A stretch of 64,000 bases of DNA from Candidatus Marinamargulisbacteria bacterium SCGC AG-410-N11 (GTDB taxonomy: Bacteria; Margulisbacteria; Marinamargulisbacteria; GCA-2716485; AG-410-N11). The stretch covers positions 60,282 to 124,281 of the forward strand of contig QFBS01000002.1 of NCBI GenBank assembly GCA_003265895.1. Reading direction: 5' to 3'. The notes under the pieces were generated by a model. It was not told where the DNA came from. It made no database searches and saw only the letters and a program-made list of their open reading frames with translations. Positions 36,001 to 44,725 of the stretch are shown one piece after another (the first letter of the stretch is position 1; each line of letters starts with the position of its first letter). The position numbers and the translations under genes are program-made.

Positions 36001-38186
36001 ATAAAGTGAAACATGATTTCAAAAATATGATTATTAATAGAATGTTTATAAAACCCCAATAAGTGATTTCCAATTTTATAATGGATGTCTTTTTTTTCAG
36101 AGTCTGTAAGTAGTTTATTAACAGCATATTGAATTTTTTTATGGTTAAACTTAAACATGTGTTGTGATGATGAAAAATTAGATGATTTAGTAGGTGTATG
36201 ATCAAAGTTTGACCCATCTGTAATAGTGATTAATTCTTTTTTAAAAGCAGAAGATAGTTTTTGCTTTAAAGTATTGATAGGAAGTTTTGAAATATATCTT
36301 AAAATATCTAAAGAAAATAATAATCCAATACAAGATGCGATTTTTAGAAAGGTAATCGTTTCTTCGGATAATGAATCTAAATGGCTTATTAGGATATCGA
36401 CAACATTATCAGATGACTCAATCAGCTGAATGTCTCTTAAGTTCCACTCCCACAAACCATTAGAGTGGTTAAAAAATAAATAATTATTTTTATGAATCTT
36501 ATGAATAAAGTGAATTAAAAATAAGGGGTTTCCTAGCGTTTTATTGTAAATAACTTTACTAAGAGCCGTCACTGATGAATCCTTGAAATTTAAAGATTCT
36601 TTAATAAACTGAGTAATGTCTGATACAGAAAAAAGATCAAATTGGATATTATGAATAGGGATTCGGATTGACTGATGTAATTGTTGAATATAAGTTATCG
36701 TTTGTTGGTATTTTTTATCATCATCTTTATAGGCAAATAAAAATAAAGTAGAAAGTTTTGGGTTATTAGTTAATATTTTATTTAAAATTTTAAACGAGGC
36801 ATCGTCAATCCATTGAATATCATCAATAAAAATGATTAAGGACTGATTTTTACTAACGTTGCAGCAAGTTTCTAAAGTAAATAAAAATAAATCATATATA
36901 TAAGGAGGGACTTCATTTTTTAATTTAGTTTCTTGATAGTTTTTAAAAAGATGTCGAAAAGAAGGGAAAAAGTCTAAAAGAGTATCAATTTGGGAAGAAA
37001 AGTTAGATTTTATATATTCTCGAAAGGTATTAATTTGAGGCTCATTAGACATAAGTAAAAAATCTATTAGTAATCTAAACAGTTCTTTAATGCAAAAATA
37101 CGGTGTTTGAAGTTTGTTTTCTAAGCAAAAGATACTGATTTTAGGTATTTCAATATGACCTAAACTATATTGAAGAGTAAATGTTTTTCCACAACCAGAG
37201 GGCCCACTAACAGTTATCAGCTGTAGGCGACGCTGGGGAATAGACTTATAAATAGTATTTAAACCATCAAGCTGCTTTTTTTGACCAATAGGTGTTTTAG
37301 GTAGGTTTAAATAGCTATTAGAGTAGTTGTTTTCATGAGCAAATGTTGTTGGCGGGTCCTTGTAGTGATTAATGATATAATTAAGATCAGAATAAAGGCT
37401 AAAGGCGCTTGGATATCGATCTTCAGGGTTTTTAGATAAAAGTTTTTTAATAAGTTGAGAGAGAAGTGGTGTTGATGAGCGTTTTATATTTGAAATAGTA
37501 GGCGGCAGAGTCGATACATGCTGATGGATAAGTTCGAGAGGGTCATTACTATTAAATGGTGTATTGCCTGATAATAAATAGTAGGCTATAACACCTAAGC
37601 TATACAGATCAGATCGATGATCGATAGGTAATTTAAGTTGGCCAGACTGTTCAGGAGAGATGTATTTTAGTAAATCAATATGATATGGTAGTTCAACAAT
37701 TTGTGAGTTTTCTTGATTAAATTGTTTAGAGTAGCAAAATGAATAAATAAAAATATCCAATGTATCTGGATTGCATAAAATATTATATGGAGATAAGGAT
37801 AAATGGGAATAGGAGAGAGTATGCAATTTAACCAGGAAGTGAGATACATTGAGAAGTATACGTAGTATGGATAACTCTGATAAGGTATTTGATTTAATTA
37901 AGTTATCCAGCGAAGATAGAGGTTCAAAATTATAAATTAACGTTGGGTTAGAGTGATTATTTTCGAAGGAGTCAATATGAAGAATATTAGGAAGTTCTGT
38001 TAGTCGAGATGCTATTTCATAGTCAGCTTTATAAGCAAGCATAGCATGATGCCGATATTGTTTTTTACATATCCTAATAAAACAATCCTTATTAAGATTA
38101 TTATTAAACCCCTTATAAAGAGAGTCATAAAAAGTTTCCGAAATTAAGTTTTTTAATTCAAATGTTTTTAAGGTTGTATCTATCAT
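33006..38186 (-). CDS. pseudokinase / AAA ATPase / GAF / histidine kinase giant sensor
   Basis: 1726 residues. An N-terminal Ser/Thr kinase-like domain (about 10-270) has lost key residues: the HRD box is HLS at 128-130, the DFG position reads SFC (149-151), and the VAIK Lys appears to be Arg38. Next comes an AAA/NACHT-like ATPase with Walker A GPSGCGKT (about 327-334) and FIDDIQWID, then a long helical-repeat region (about 690-1310), a GAF domain (about 1335-1475), and a complete histidine kinase: HEIRNP with His1515, N box (NILLNAIQAINQNG), and SGKGIPQ, DPFFTTK, GLGLSI. Proteins of this order occur as multi-domain sensors in cyanobacteria and other bacteria. It should sense a ligand through GAF and autophosphorylate; the kinase-like part is probably a scaffold. 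Its ATG overlaps the end of the 1892-residue gene by four bases (ATGA). Confidence 0.88.
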   Translation of the reverse strand: MIDTTLKTFELKNLISETFYDSLYKGFNNNLNKDCFIRICKKQYRHHAMLAYKADYEIASRLTELPNILHIDSFENNHSNPTLIYNFEPLSSLDNLIKSNTLSELSILRILLNVSHFLVKLHTLSYSHLSLSPYNILCNPDTLDIFIYSFCYSKQFNQENSQIVELPYHIDLLKYISPEQSGQLKLPIDHRSDLYSLGVIAYYLLSGNTPFNSNDPLELIHQHVSTLPPTISNIKRSSTPLLSQLIKKLLSKNPEDRYPSAFSLYSDLNYIINHYKDPPTTFAHENNYSNSYLNLPKTPIGQKKQLDGLNTIYKSIPQRRLQLITVSGPSGCGKTFTLQYSLGHIEIPKISIFCLENKLQTPYFCIKELFRLLIDFLLMSNEPQINTFREYIKSNFSSQIDTLLDFFPSFRHLFKNYQETKLKNEVPPYIYDLFLFTLETCCNVSKNQSLIIFIDDIQWIDDASFKILNKILTNNPKLSTLFLFAYKDDDKKYQQTITYIQQLHQSIRIPIHNIQFDLFSVSDITQFIKESLNFKDSSVTALSKVIYNKTLGNPLFLIHFIHKIHKNNYLFFNHSNGLWEWNLRDIQLIESSDNVVDILISHLDSLSEETITFLKIASCIGLLFSLDILRYISKLPINTLKQKLSSAFKKELITITDGSNFDHTPTKSSNFSSSQHMFKFNHKKIQYAVNKLLTDSEKKDIHYKIGNHLLGFYKHSINNHIFEIMFHFIRSEPNNIRNSERLHISALSLQALLKAKLNRAYEDALTYAKTGIKFIHNHSWNKHYDIKFDLYYGKAECEFLLNNFSEALLSLNNLFKIDHQLNNKFKLYYLQIQINHSQENTKEVFKNTQSALKLLGVRLPQSTWKLRLMILNKLIYIKLYLFFNGEQSLYKLDQNTIPKQIYIIQILSYLIRSNWGKQEYIGFCYFFMMTNSIKFGLSEYSSYGFLGYCFYLIYRGNLKKAKSLSKFVLNIFEKYPDSPEHLNCKVIYLVTVSPWISPYQKNYQTLSKMFDPALESGNIFYNIIIIHFSIILAFLGGSSLSEILKIFDNFDNFQHLFGHLHSPSTSNSFQAYRIFINAIVQGRSSESTPLIDEDYYVSKLSDNKITLECFYVFYTITLYYDEQYDQAFNICQSFKPSIELKSIILYPTFLFYKSLILYSSYINGLVSKRSVMLFLKKSLRYLNSRRTICPDNFQAYYYLIKSKLIYIKKGLLTSIPVINKAIKYAQEYKQINIEAICHEFAIHCFYSNNNKNYAQYHFKQAINCYSIWTSKSKLKRLQIKYPDLHEKNVLLEPFSSNKFAEFDINSLIKASQTISHEININHLFTKTIKLFCEYSGAQRGTLVLGNQNNWSIKSTFADSEINLIQTQTNQVSKYIVNYVFRKNKPIIIEKADTDHFFNHDSYILTFKPKSIICIPLTYQGKTEGVIFLENYLMYFAFSESQIPLLQVLCTQTAISIHNAFLYKQNKDLIENLETRVAEQVNQIKKVENEKLISQQIAEKANHQATFANLTRGIAHEIRNPMNMILSGMDLIMESYDDKKTAFLYFEQVKKSIIRLSKVMKTMLEYGHPVSENRSLTNINELIQDTLIVASGEFKSRYIKISTDLTDTPKVCIDKSSISQVLFNILLNAIQAINQNGSIHISSTVSQFKNSRLELIPSIKISIKDSGKGIPQDVLDKIFDPFFTTKQKNSGLGLSIVFRVIEEHQGHINVDTKENEFTNFSFYIPVT

Positions 38187-41100
38187 AAGCTTTGATTTTT
38201 TTCCTTTGTTTTTAAAAGAGAGTCTAAAGTGTTATGAATAATAGTTATTAATTCCGGTGTAATAAAGGCATTATGCTTGAAAATTGAACCTAAAGTTTCT
38301 TCTGAGACAGTAGATTGTTTAGCCGTTCCATTTTTATGAATAATTTGATTAAACTCTAATGCATTAAATATAGTCATTGATAATTGTGCACTAATTTTAT
38401 CTTGCAAAATAAAAGAGTCTGGATTAATTTTAGGTATTAATTTAATCATTTCTTGTTTTTCTAAAATTGAAGTGATCTGATTAGCAAAAGGGAAAACTTT
38501 AGGACAAAAAATATTAGATACATCATTTAAGATTAATTTTGAAATAATATATCCTTCTTTATTAATAATGTTATTTTCAATTAACGTATTATAAACATAA
38601 GTAGAAAGTGTAGGGTCGTCACTAGAATTAAGTTCAGAAAATAAAGTTTCAGTTATATGTGCTGGAGTATATTCAAATTCAAAGTATTTGAATAAAAGTG
38701 CACCTATTGTAGCTAGTTCAGATAAAACAAAGTTTCTTCCAGGGCAGCGATGCTTTCCAAATCCAAACGCATCATCTGTTTTATTTGTATTTTCAATGCC
38801 GTAAATAACATTTGTACCTTTTGGTAGGTCATATCCACATAAAGTTAAAGTTTCTTTGGTTTTTCTAGCAGGTAAGAGAGATACAGGTGTGTATAGTTTG
38901 AGATATTCTAAAAAGTTTTCTTTAATCTTTTCCTCATAATTAGAAAAATTAATATCAAAAATGTCAGTCGTTTCAGCTTTAATAGCTTGATTAATGCAAT
39001 CATGATATAGTTTACTGTACACATTACTAGATTGAGAATTACTATCGAAAAAAGATTTGATAATATAAATAAAAAAAGGACCAACACTTAGAGCTGAGGA
39101 CCCAAAACTAGCAAAAAGAAGCCCAAAAATATTTTTATAAATATGATCTAAGGCTTTCTTTTTTTGAGTGGGGTTTGTTTTAATTAACTGATGGAATTCT
39201 GCTAATTTTTTTGATTTGAAATGGGGTTTTTTAATATTTCGCGAAGTAAATTGATCACTTTGAGATAAATAAATACACATATAGTCAATTTTAAAGCTAT
39301 CAATAAAATCAATGCTCGAATCTGAATCTTTAGTACCCTTTGTAACATAGTCATTTAAATATTTTTTTAAGAATGTAATAACTTGGTCATCTCTAATAGG
39401 ATTTTTAGAGTTAAAGCAAGAAAGATTTAATTTATTTTTAAAATAATAAAATAATAATGAACTAGGATTAAGGATGTTGTTAATTAATATATCGGTTATT
39501 TTGTTTAGGTCCAGAAAATTATTTTTTGCAAAATCAGCATAACTAACTTTAGCTTTAAAAAAAGATTCTATATTAATAGCAGATATAAGTTCTTGAATTT
39601 TTTCAGTGAAATCTTTTGATGAAATTAGCAGTGAATCACTAGATTGTTTTGGACTAAAGAAAGTCATAATAACATCCGTTGTTTGAGTCCTAAAGACCTG
39701 TTTATGGTTTCGCTCCAACGGAAAGTGAATAGAATGTCGATATATAGATTTTAGTGTGTTCCAACGATCAGAGACCATAATATTACCAATAGATCCAAAT
39801 CCAAACATATCACTTAAAATATAAGAAAAGCGTCTGTTGAGCTTATTATCATTTTCGAATCTTTCTAAAAGACCTCTAAAATGAGCAGCATTAAGTATTA
39901 TAGTGGAACCATTAAAGTATAAAAAAAGGTTATCTAAAGGCTCTCGATAACAAGGAGACTGGTCAGTAATTGCTAAATTGGAAAATGCTCGAATCATATT
40001 AAAAGGGCTGTTTTTGTTTGTATCGGTATTTTGAAATCTAATCTGAGATATATTAATATTAGAAGTTAATGGAGACCTAAGAGCTCTATTTTTTATTGGG
40101 CTCTGAAATTTAACGATATTATACCAAGGAATAATTCCTTGTAATTTATTTAAGTCATGAGGCATTCTAATTTTTGATAACTCAAATCTCAGTTTAAGAA
40201 ATTGTGCGTTATTTAATTGCTCAATTAGATTAACATAAACTTTAGCATCTTTACTAAAGCTAGGGGACGACTTAAATTTAACGATCATATCAGCAAGTTG
40301 TGAATAATTTTGATGAATTAAAAATGGCATTAATGGTTGCAGAAACTGATAATGATTTGCAATTATTGAATTTATATTAGGTAATGTTTTTAAAAGGGTA
40401 TCGAGTTGATTATAATAATCTTCGTTATAAGTGTTTTTAGATATTTTTTGAAGAATAAGTTCAATTTCTGTGGGATTTATAATAGGGTATTTAAGAGATT
40501 TGTTACTTGGTAAACTAGTAAGAGTTTTATTAATCGCACCTATATTTGATTTGAATTTAGAGGATTTAATAATTTGGTTAGCCGATAGAAGCGCTGGTAT
40601 AGTTCGTTTGATATTACGAGTTTTATTAATGCTAAAAATACTATTAAGAAGGATGATTATGAAAATAAAATTTAAGAACATTGATGAAGAACTCAAATCT
40701 GATATTGTAAAAATCAAAGTGCTTAATATTTGATAAGACGAATCTAGGCATACTGTTGAGTCATCGGTATCTGTTTGATTATCAAACAAGCAGGTATCAA
40801 GATTCGAGTAGTTAAAGTATTGGTTTGAGTAAGTAGTTCTAGCCATACTAGAAGCGATAGAAGCAGATGATCGTAGAAAGAAATAGACGATTAAGGGAGA
40901 GAGAGCCGGTAGATAGTCATCCTTAAGTCTTAAAAGCGAGTGATATTGATTAGTTGATTGATCCGGAAAGAAGTCATGGAAATTAAACAATAATTTATTG
41001 AGATTATATTTTTCATTTTCTGTAAACGGATGTGAGTCAAAAATAGAGTACTTGAACTTTTTAAGAAAATTGATCGGTTCCTCGCTCTTAATATCGACAT

Positions 41101-43861
41101 CTTCTTTTTGATCGATGGACTGGAAATAGCTATATGGTATCCGAAACGTTAAATATCGAAATGGATTGTATGATAATGGCATTTGATTATTATAGAAAAA
41201 AGCTGGAAATAAAGCCTGATAACGATGGATAGAAGTGGAGCAATTAAATACTTCATAAAGATTAGCATAAAAGTATTTGAAATAATCATATTTTTCTCGT
41301 AAATTTAAAGCAATATTATTATCTTGAATACTTGCATTAAAGATATCATAAAGAATGCCAAGTTTAGAGTTTGATACAACATCATTTTCAAACTCACTAA
41401 AGCTTGATTCAAAAACAGGTAAATGAAAATATTCTAAGTTTGTGTATTTATCGTTTCGTTTAAAGTTAAAAACCGGCTTATTGAGATTCTCAAATAGCTT
41501 TCTGATAAAATGCTTATCTATAAAGCTATACCTGTCGGTATTTGTTTTTTTTATACCTTCAAGAAGTTGATCGAAGCTTTGGTAATTTTTAGTAATATCA
41601 TTAAGTAATTTGTAGTCAAATTTTAAAAAGTCTCGTTTATAGTATACAGAATGAAAGCCTAAAAAATAGTAAAGTTTTTCAAAGATTAGTTGTGAATTTC
41701 TTAAGGCTTTATTAGTGTTTCTAATTTGACTATAATTATTATGCAATATAGAAGATATATATAGTAAACTATGAACTCTATTTTGAAAAATGTATCTATG
41801 AAAATTTTCTAAATGGTCACTTGAGCTTGGATTTTGAATGACTGCCTTATGAAGCTCTTTATATTGAGAGAGACCCTTAAGGTCTTGATCCATTAAACTA
41901 AAAATATCCTTGAATGTAGTATGATTATCAGCAATGTATTTAAAATATTGAACACTTAATTGTATTTGATCAGAAAATTGCTGTTGTGCTAAAAGCATAG
42001 ATCGAATATAAAAGGAATATTTAAAGATATTATGAAGAGACCTCTTAATATCCTCATTTTCATCAAAAAAGTCAGAGATGATTTTATTGGTATTATATAC
42101 GTGTAAATTTTGGACATTATTTTGAGAGCAAAGTGCTTGGTAGTTCTTTTCAAAAAGTTTAGGGTATTCAAATGAAGACCGAATTTTTGCTCTAAATTCC
42201 TTAGAATGCGAGATCGTAATACCGGAGTCTAGTGAACTATTTGACCGAGGTCTTTTGTTGGTCGGAGTTTGTGGACGATTAGAGGATGATGAAAAGGTAG
42301 TTGGGCCTAATGGAGATGGAGATCGACGGAGCTCTATAGTTGGGTTAGAGGTTTTATCTAATCGTATGGGACTCATAGGTCTTTCATTATTTGAAAACGT
42401 AAGAATTGGAGTGAAGTTGTTTTCGTGCAATTTTTGTTTGTTGGAAATAGGTGATTGGATTGATTTGAACGAGTAAATTTTAAAAAAAGATTTTATTAAT
42501 GTTGGATCATATTGCATATAAGAAATAAAATTAGAGTTAATAATTTGAAAATCACTATTATTGTTTGAAAAAAATTGTGAAACTTTATCAAACTCATCAT
42601 CTTTAAATTGAATATTAGGAAAAATATTAGTTAATGTGGATAATTCATTCGTGATATCTGATATTAATGATTGAACTTGATATTGTTTTTTTGGAGAGGT
42701 AAAATCACAAAGTTTTAGATCTAAAAGAAATAAAAGTAAATTAGGTGGGGCAAGTCGTTCTGTTTTTTGATCAAGTTCTCTAACTAACGTGATAAGGCGG
42801 TTTAACTTTAATTGGATGGTGCTAATTCCATTAATAAACGCTTCATCAAACACAATAGTTTTATGTTTTTTAGGAGACGATTCTTTTTTTATCAAATTTA
42901 GAGCGGATTTAATTTTTTGTGTTGATCTTTGTGCTAGTTTTGATGAGTGCTTGTCATAGTTATAAAATGTTTTAAAAACAAATAAAGGCACAGGTTCTAA
43001 AGGTGATGTTATACGAGTTAATAAAAATTTCTTAATATCTCTGATTAATAAAGTAGATGTATTAGTATTAATTGCTTCAAGATGAACTACAATTTTTTTT
43101 TCAATTGGAATATAAACTACGAGATTAGTTATGTTATTTTTAAAAGATATAGACTTGGAAACAGGTGAATTTAAAATTGAGATTAATTGTTGAAAAGTAA
43201 TTCGAAATGGAACTTTAGCCGTATTTATAAAATAGTTTAAATAAGGTGCTTCTTGATGAATGCTATTTGTTTGTAGCCCTTCATATAATTCTATCAATAA
43301 TCGAAAAGGAATAGGTTTATCTTTAGAAATAGTAGAAATCGCTGATTGAACTTTATCAATTAAATCTTTAAATAAACTTGTTTTTGAATACTTTAAAACT
43401 GTTTCTAATTCACTTAATAATTTATCATAATTAAAATTAGTTTTTGTAGTCGAAATATTTGCATTTAATAAAATATTGAATTGTTTAGAAGTATTATGAT
43501 CGCTCAATACCATTAATTCTTTGAACGTTAAATGGATTGTCGCAAGAGGAAAAGTGTTGAGATAGAATTGATTAAAGTATTTTAGTACACGCGGAAGAGA
43601 TTTTGCCTCGGTTAATTTTTTTTGAATATCTAAAATATCATTTAAATCCAATTTAATGATTGTTGTGGAATCTTGTTCAGAAAGTCCTTGAATTAATGAT
43701 TTGATGATTGGACTGTAGTCTAAGTTATTAATATATTCTTGCAAAAAGTTAATAAAATGTTTTGATTTTTGTTTTTTATCTGGATTAACTAAGCGACAGG
43801 TGTGCTTTGACTCCGAAGAAAAGATGAACCTAGAAATAAGTGGTACTTTTTTGTAAATCAT
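38183..43861 (-). CDS. 1892-residue protein with cytochrome P450-type C-terminus
   Basis: No signal peptide. Most of the protein is helical, Ser/Asn/Phe-rich and unassigned, with a disordered Ser/Pro block (about 500-560, RRSPSPLGPT) and one or two hydrophobic segments near 1075-1100. Residues about 1560-1760 read like a degenerate P450: an I-helix-like hydrophobic stretch (FASFGSSALSVGPFF), then ExxK at 1652-1655 where ExxR is normal, the strand pair ARKTKETLTLCGYDLPKGTNV (about 1665-1685), and the heme loop FGFGKHRCPGR with Cys1706. Only about 15 residues separate the PKGTNV strand from the heme loop, compared with 40-50 usually, so the meander and part of the ERR triad are missing. Heme binding is plausible; oxygenase activity is doubtful. 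It is translated together with the giant sensor downstream. Confidence 0.7.
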   Translation of the reverse strand: MIYKKVPLISRFIFSSESKHTCRLVNPDKKQKSKHFINFLQEYINNLDYSPIIKSLIQGLSEQDSTTIIKLDLNDILDIQKKLTEAKSLPRVLKYFNQFYLNTFPLATIHLTFKELMVLSDHNTSKQFNILLNANISTTKTNFNYDKLLSELETVLKYSKTSLFKDLIDKVQSAISTISKDKPIPFRLLIELYEGLQTNSIHQEAPYLNYFINTAKVPFRITFQQLISILNSPVSKSISFKNNITNLVVYIPIEKKIVVHLEAINTNTSTLLIRDIKKFLLTRITSPLEPVPLFVFKTFYNYDKHSSKLAQRSTQKIKSALNLIKKESSPKKHKTIVFDEAFINGISTIQLKLNRLITLVRELDQKTERLAPPNLLLFLLDLKLCDFTSPKKQYQVQSLISDITNELSTLTNIFPNIQFKDDEFDKVSQFFSNNNSDFQIINSNFISYMQYDPTLIKSFFKIYSFKSIQSPISNKQKLHENNFTPILTFSNNERPMSPIRLDKTSNPTIELRRSPSPLGPTTFSSSSNRPQTPTNKRPRSNSSLDSGITISHSKEFRAKIRSSFEYPKLFEKNYQALCSQNNVQNLHVYNTNKIISDFFDENEDIKRSLHNIFKYSFYIRSMLLAQQQFSDQIQLSVQYFKYIADNHTTFKDIFSLMDQDLKGLSQYKELHKAVIQNPSSSDHLENFHRYIFQNRVHSLLYISSILHNNYSQIRNTNKALRNSQLIFEKLYYFLGFHSVYYKRDFLKFDYKLLNDITKNYQSFDQLLEGIKKTNTDRYSFIDKHFIRKLFENLNKPVFNFKRNDKYTNLEYFHLPVFESSFSEFENDVVSNSKLGILYDIFNASIQDNNIALNLREKYDYFKYFYANLYEVFNCSTSIHRYQALFPAFFYNNQMPLSYNPFRYLTFRIPYSYFQSIDQKEDVDIKSEEPINFLKKFKYSIFDSHPFTENEKYNLNKLLFNFHDFFPDQSTNQYHSLLRLKDDYLPALSPLIVYFFLRSSASIASSMARTTYSNQYFNYSNLDTCLFDNQTDTDDSTVCLDSSYQILSTLIFTISDLSSSSMFLNFIFIIILLNSIFSINKTRNIKRTIPALLSANQIIKSSKFKSNIGAINKTLTSLPSNKSLKYPIINPTEIELILQKISKNTYNEDYYNQLDTLLKTLPNINSIIANHYQFLQPLMPFLIHQNYSQLADMIVKFKSSPSFSKDAKVYVNLIEQLNNAQFLKLRFELSKIRMPHDLNKLQGIIPWYNIVKFQSPIKNRALRSPLTSNINISQIRFQNTDTNKNSPFNMIRAFSNLAITDQSPCYREPLDNLFLYFNGSTIILNAAHFRGLLERFENDNKLNRRFSYILSDMFGFGSIGNIMVSDRWNTLKSIYRHSIHFPLERNHKQVFRTQTTDVIMTFFSPKQSSDSLLISSKDFTEKIQELISAINIESFFKAKVSYADFAKNNFLDLNKITDILINNILNPSSLLFYYFKNKLNLSCFNSKNPIRDDQVITFLKKYLNDYVTKGTKDSDSSIDFIDSFKIDYMCIYLSQSDQFTSRNIKKPHFKSKKLAEFHQLIKTNPTQKKKALDHIYKNIFGLLFASFGSSALSVGPFFIYIIKSFFDSNSQSSNVYSKLYHDCINQAIKAETTDIFDINFSNYEEKIKENFLEYLKLYTPVSLLPARKTKETLTLCGYDLPKGTNVIYGIENTNKTDDAFGFGKHRCPGRNFVLSELATIGALLFKYFEFEYTPAHITETLFSELNSSDDPTLSTYVYNTLIENNIINKEGYIISKLILNDVSNIFCPKVFPFANQITSILEKQEMIKLIPKINPDSFILQDKISAQLSMTIFNALEFNQIIHKNGTAKQSTVSEETLGSIFKHNAFITPELITIIHNTLDSLLKTKEKNQSL

Positions 43862-43916
43862 ATAACTAAATATATCAACTCATTAAAAATGTATATAAGT
43901 AGTCAAAAGAATCTAC

Positions 43917-44402
43917 TTATTGCTTATCATGAGATGGTCTGGATCTAGGCGTGAAGTTATCAATGGGCGTGCATGGGCGGTGAGGGTCTCGATGTATCGT
44001 TACTTCTTGAGGGATAAAACTTAAAGTCATAGATCTATAAACTCGTTCATTTTTAGCAGATGCTTCAGCATGTCTTTCTGAGCAAGGAGATCCTTTTCTG
44101 CTAATTGTTGTATCTAAAGATGATCTAGGGGTTATAAGCCCAGGTGATGGACTTGGACCCGTGAGTAAGTTTACAAACGAATCTTCAGGGCCCCAAAAAT
44201 AAGAGTCAAATGCGCTGTTTTCAGAAGAGACTGAACAAACGCTATTTCCTGCCTCAAGATCTGATTTTTGTGGCGGTTTTTTTCGATCTATTTTTTGAGA
44301 AGTAATTTTTGACGCTTCTTTAAACTCGGCTGTTAAAGGAGGGGGTAAAGAAATTTTACTTGCACTTAAAGAACGATAAACTTGTCTTGTTGCATGACTC
44401 AT
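43917..44402 (-). CDS. 161-residue disordered Ser/Pro-rich protein
   Basis: Good ribosome site (AGGAG). The sequence is low-complexity: repeated Ser-Pro and Thr-Pro dipeptides (GPSPSPGLITPRSS, CTPIDNFTPRSR), and the motif R-Q/R-VYRS occurs twice (RQVYRSLSAS, ERVYRSMTLS). No domain, signal peptide or membrane helix. It stands 55 bases upstream of the 1892-residue gene, with a Ser/Pro-rich block that resembles the disordered stretch there, so the two may be cotranscribed and related in use. Ser/Thr-Pro sites suit proline-directed kinases, which are mainly eukaryotic; that is only a suggestion. Confidence 0.6.
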   Translation of the reverse strand: MSHATRQVYRSLSASKISLPPPLTAEFKEASKITSQKIDRKKPPQKSDLEAGNSVCSVSSENSAFDSYFWGPEDSFVNLLTGPSPSPGLITPRSSLDTTISRKGSPCSERHAEASAKNERVYRSMTLSFIPQEVTIHRDPHRPCTPIDNFTPRSRPSHDKQ

Positions 44403-44465
44403 TTAATACTCCTAATATTATAAATGAAAATATGAATTTGAAATAATATCAATATAAACATAAAC

Positions 44466-44507
44466 ATAAACTATAAACTATAAACTATAAACTATAAACT
44501 ATAAACT
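44466..44507. repeat. heptamer tandem repeat, ATAAACT x 6
   Basis: Six perfect copies of ATAAACT, preceded by partial ATAAAC units. It lies in the 191-base gap between the 161-residue gene and tRNA-Gly, 60 bases upstream of the ATG at 44402. It could be a variable-number repeat affecting promoter spacing of that gene and those downstream. Confidence 0.9.
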
Positions 44508-44593
44508 ATTAATAAATTATAATAAAAGTTAAAAATTAAGTTAACATAATATTTGTGATTTGTAAATGATTGAGTTTGATATTAGAGAAGTGT

Positions 44594-44669
44594 TGGAGCG
44601 GGAGACGAGGGTCGAACTCGCGACATTCAGCTTGGAAGGCTGACGCTCTACCAACTGAGCTACTCCCGC
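44594..44669 (-). tRNA. tRNA-Gly (anticodon TCC), CCA encoded
   Basis: Reading the minus strand: acceptor GCGGGAG pairs with CTCCCGC, discriminator T, then an encoded CCA. The D arm (AGCTCAGTTGGTAGAGC), the anticodon stem-loop CAGC-CTTCCAA-GCTG with anticodon TCC, and the T arm with GTTCGAC are all regular. It decodes GGA and GGG glycine codons. Confidence 0.97.
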
Positions 44670-44725
44670 ATAACAATTAAATTATAAAAGAAACTTATTA
44701 AAATGAAAAGGTCTAATTAAGGTTT

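Noticed and set aside
44466..44507. Possible CRISPR array
   Set aside because: Units are 7 bases with no spacers, so it is a simple tandem repeat; no cas genes are near.
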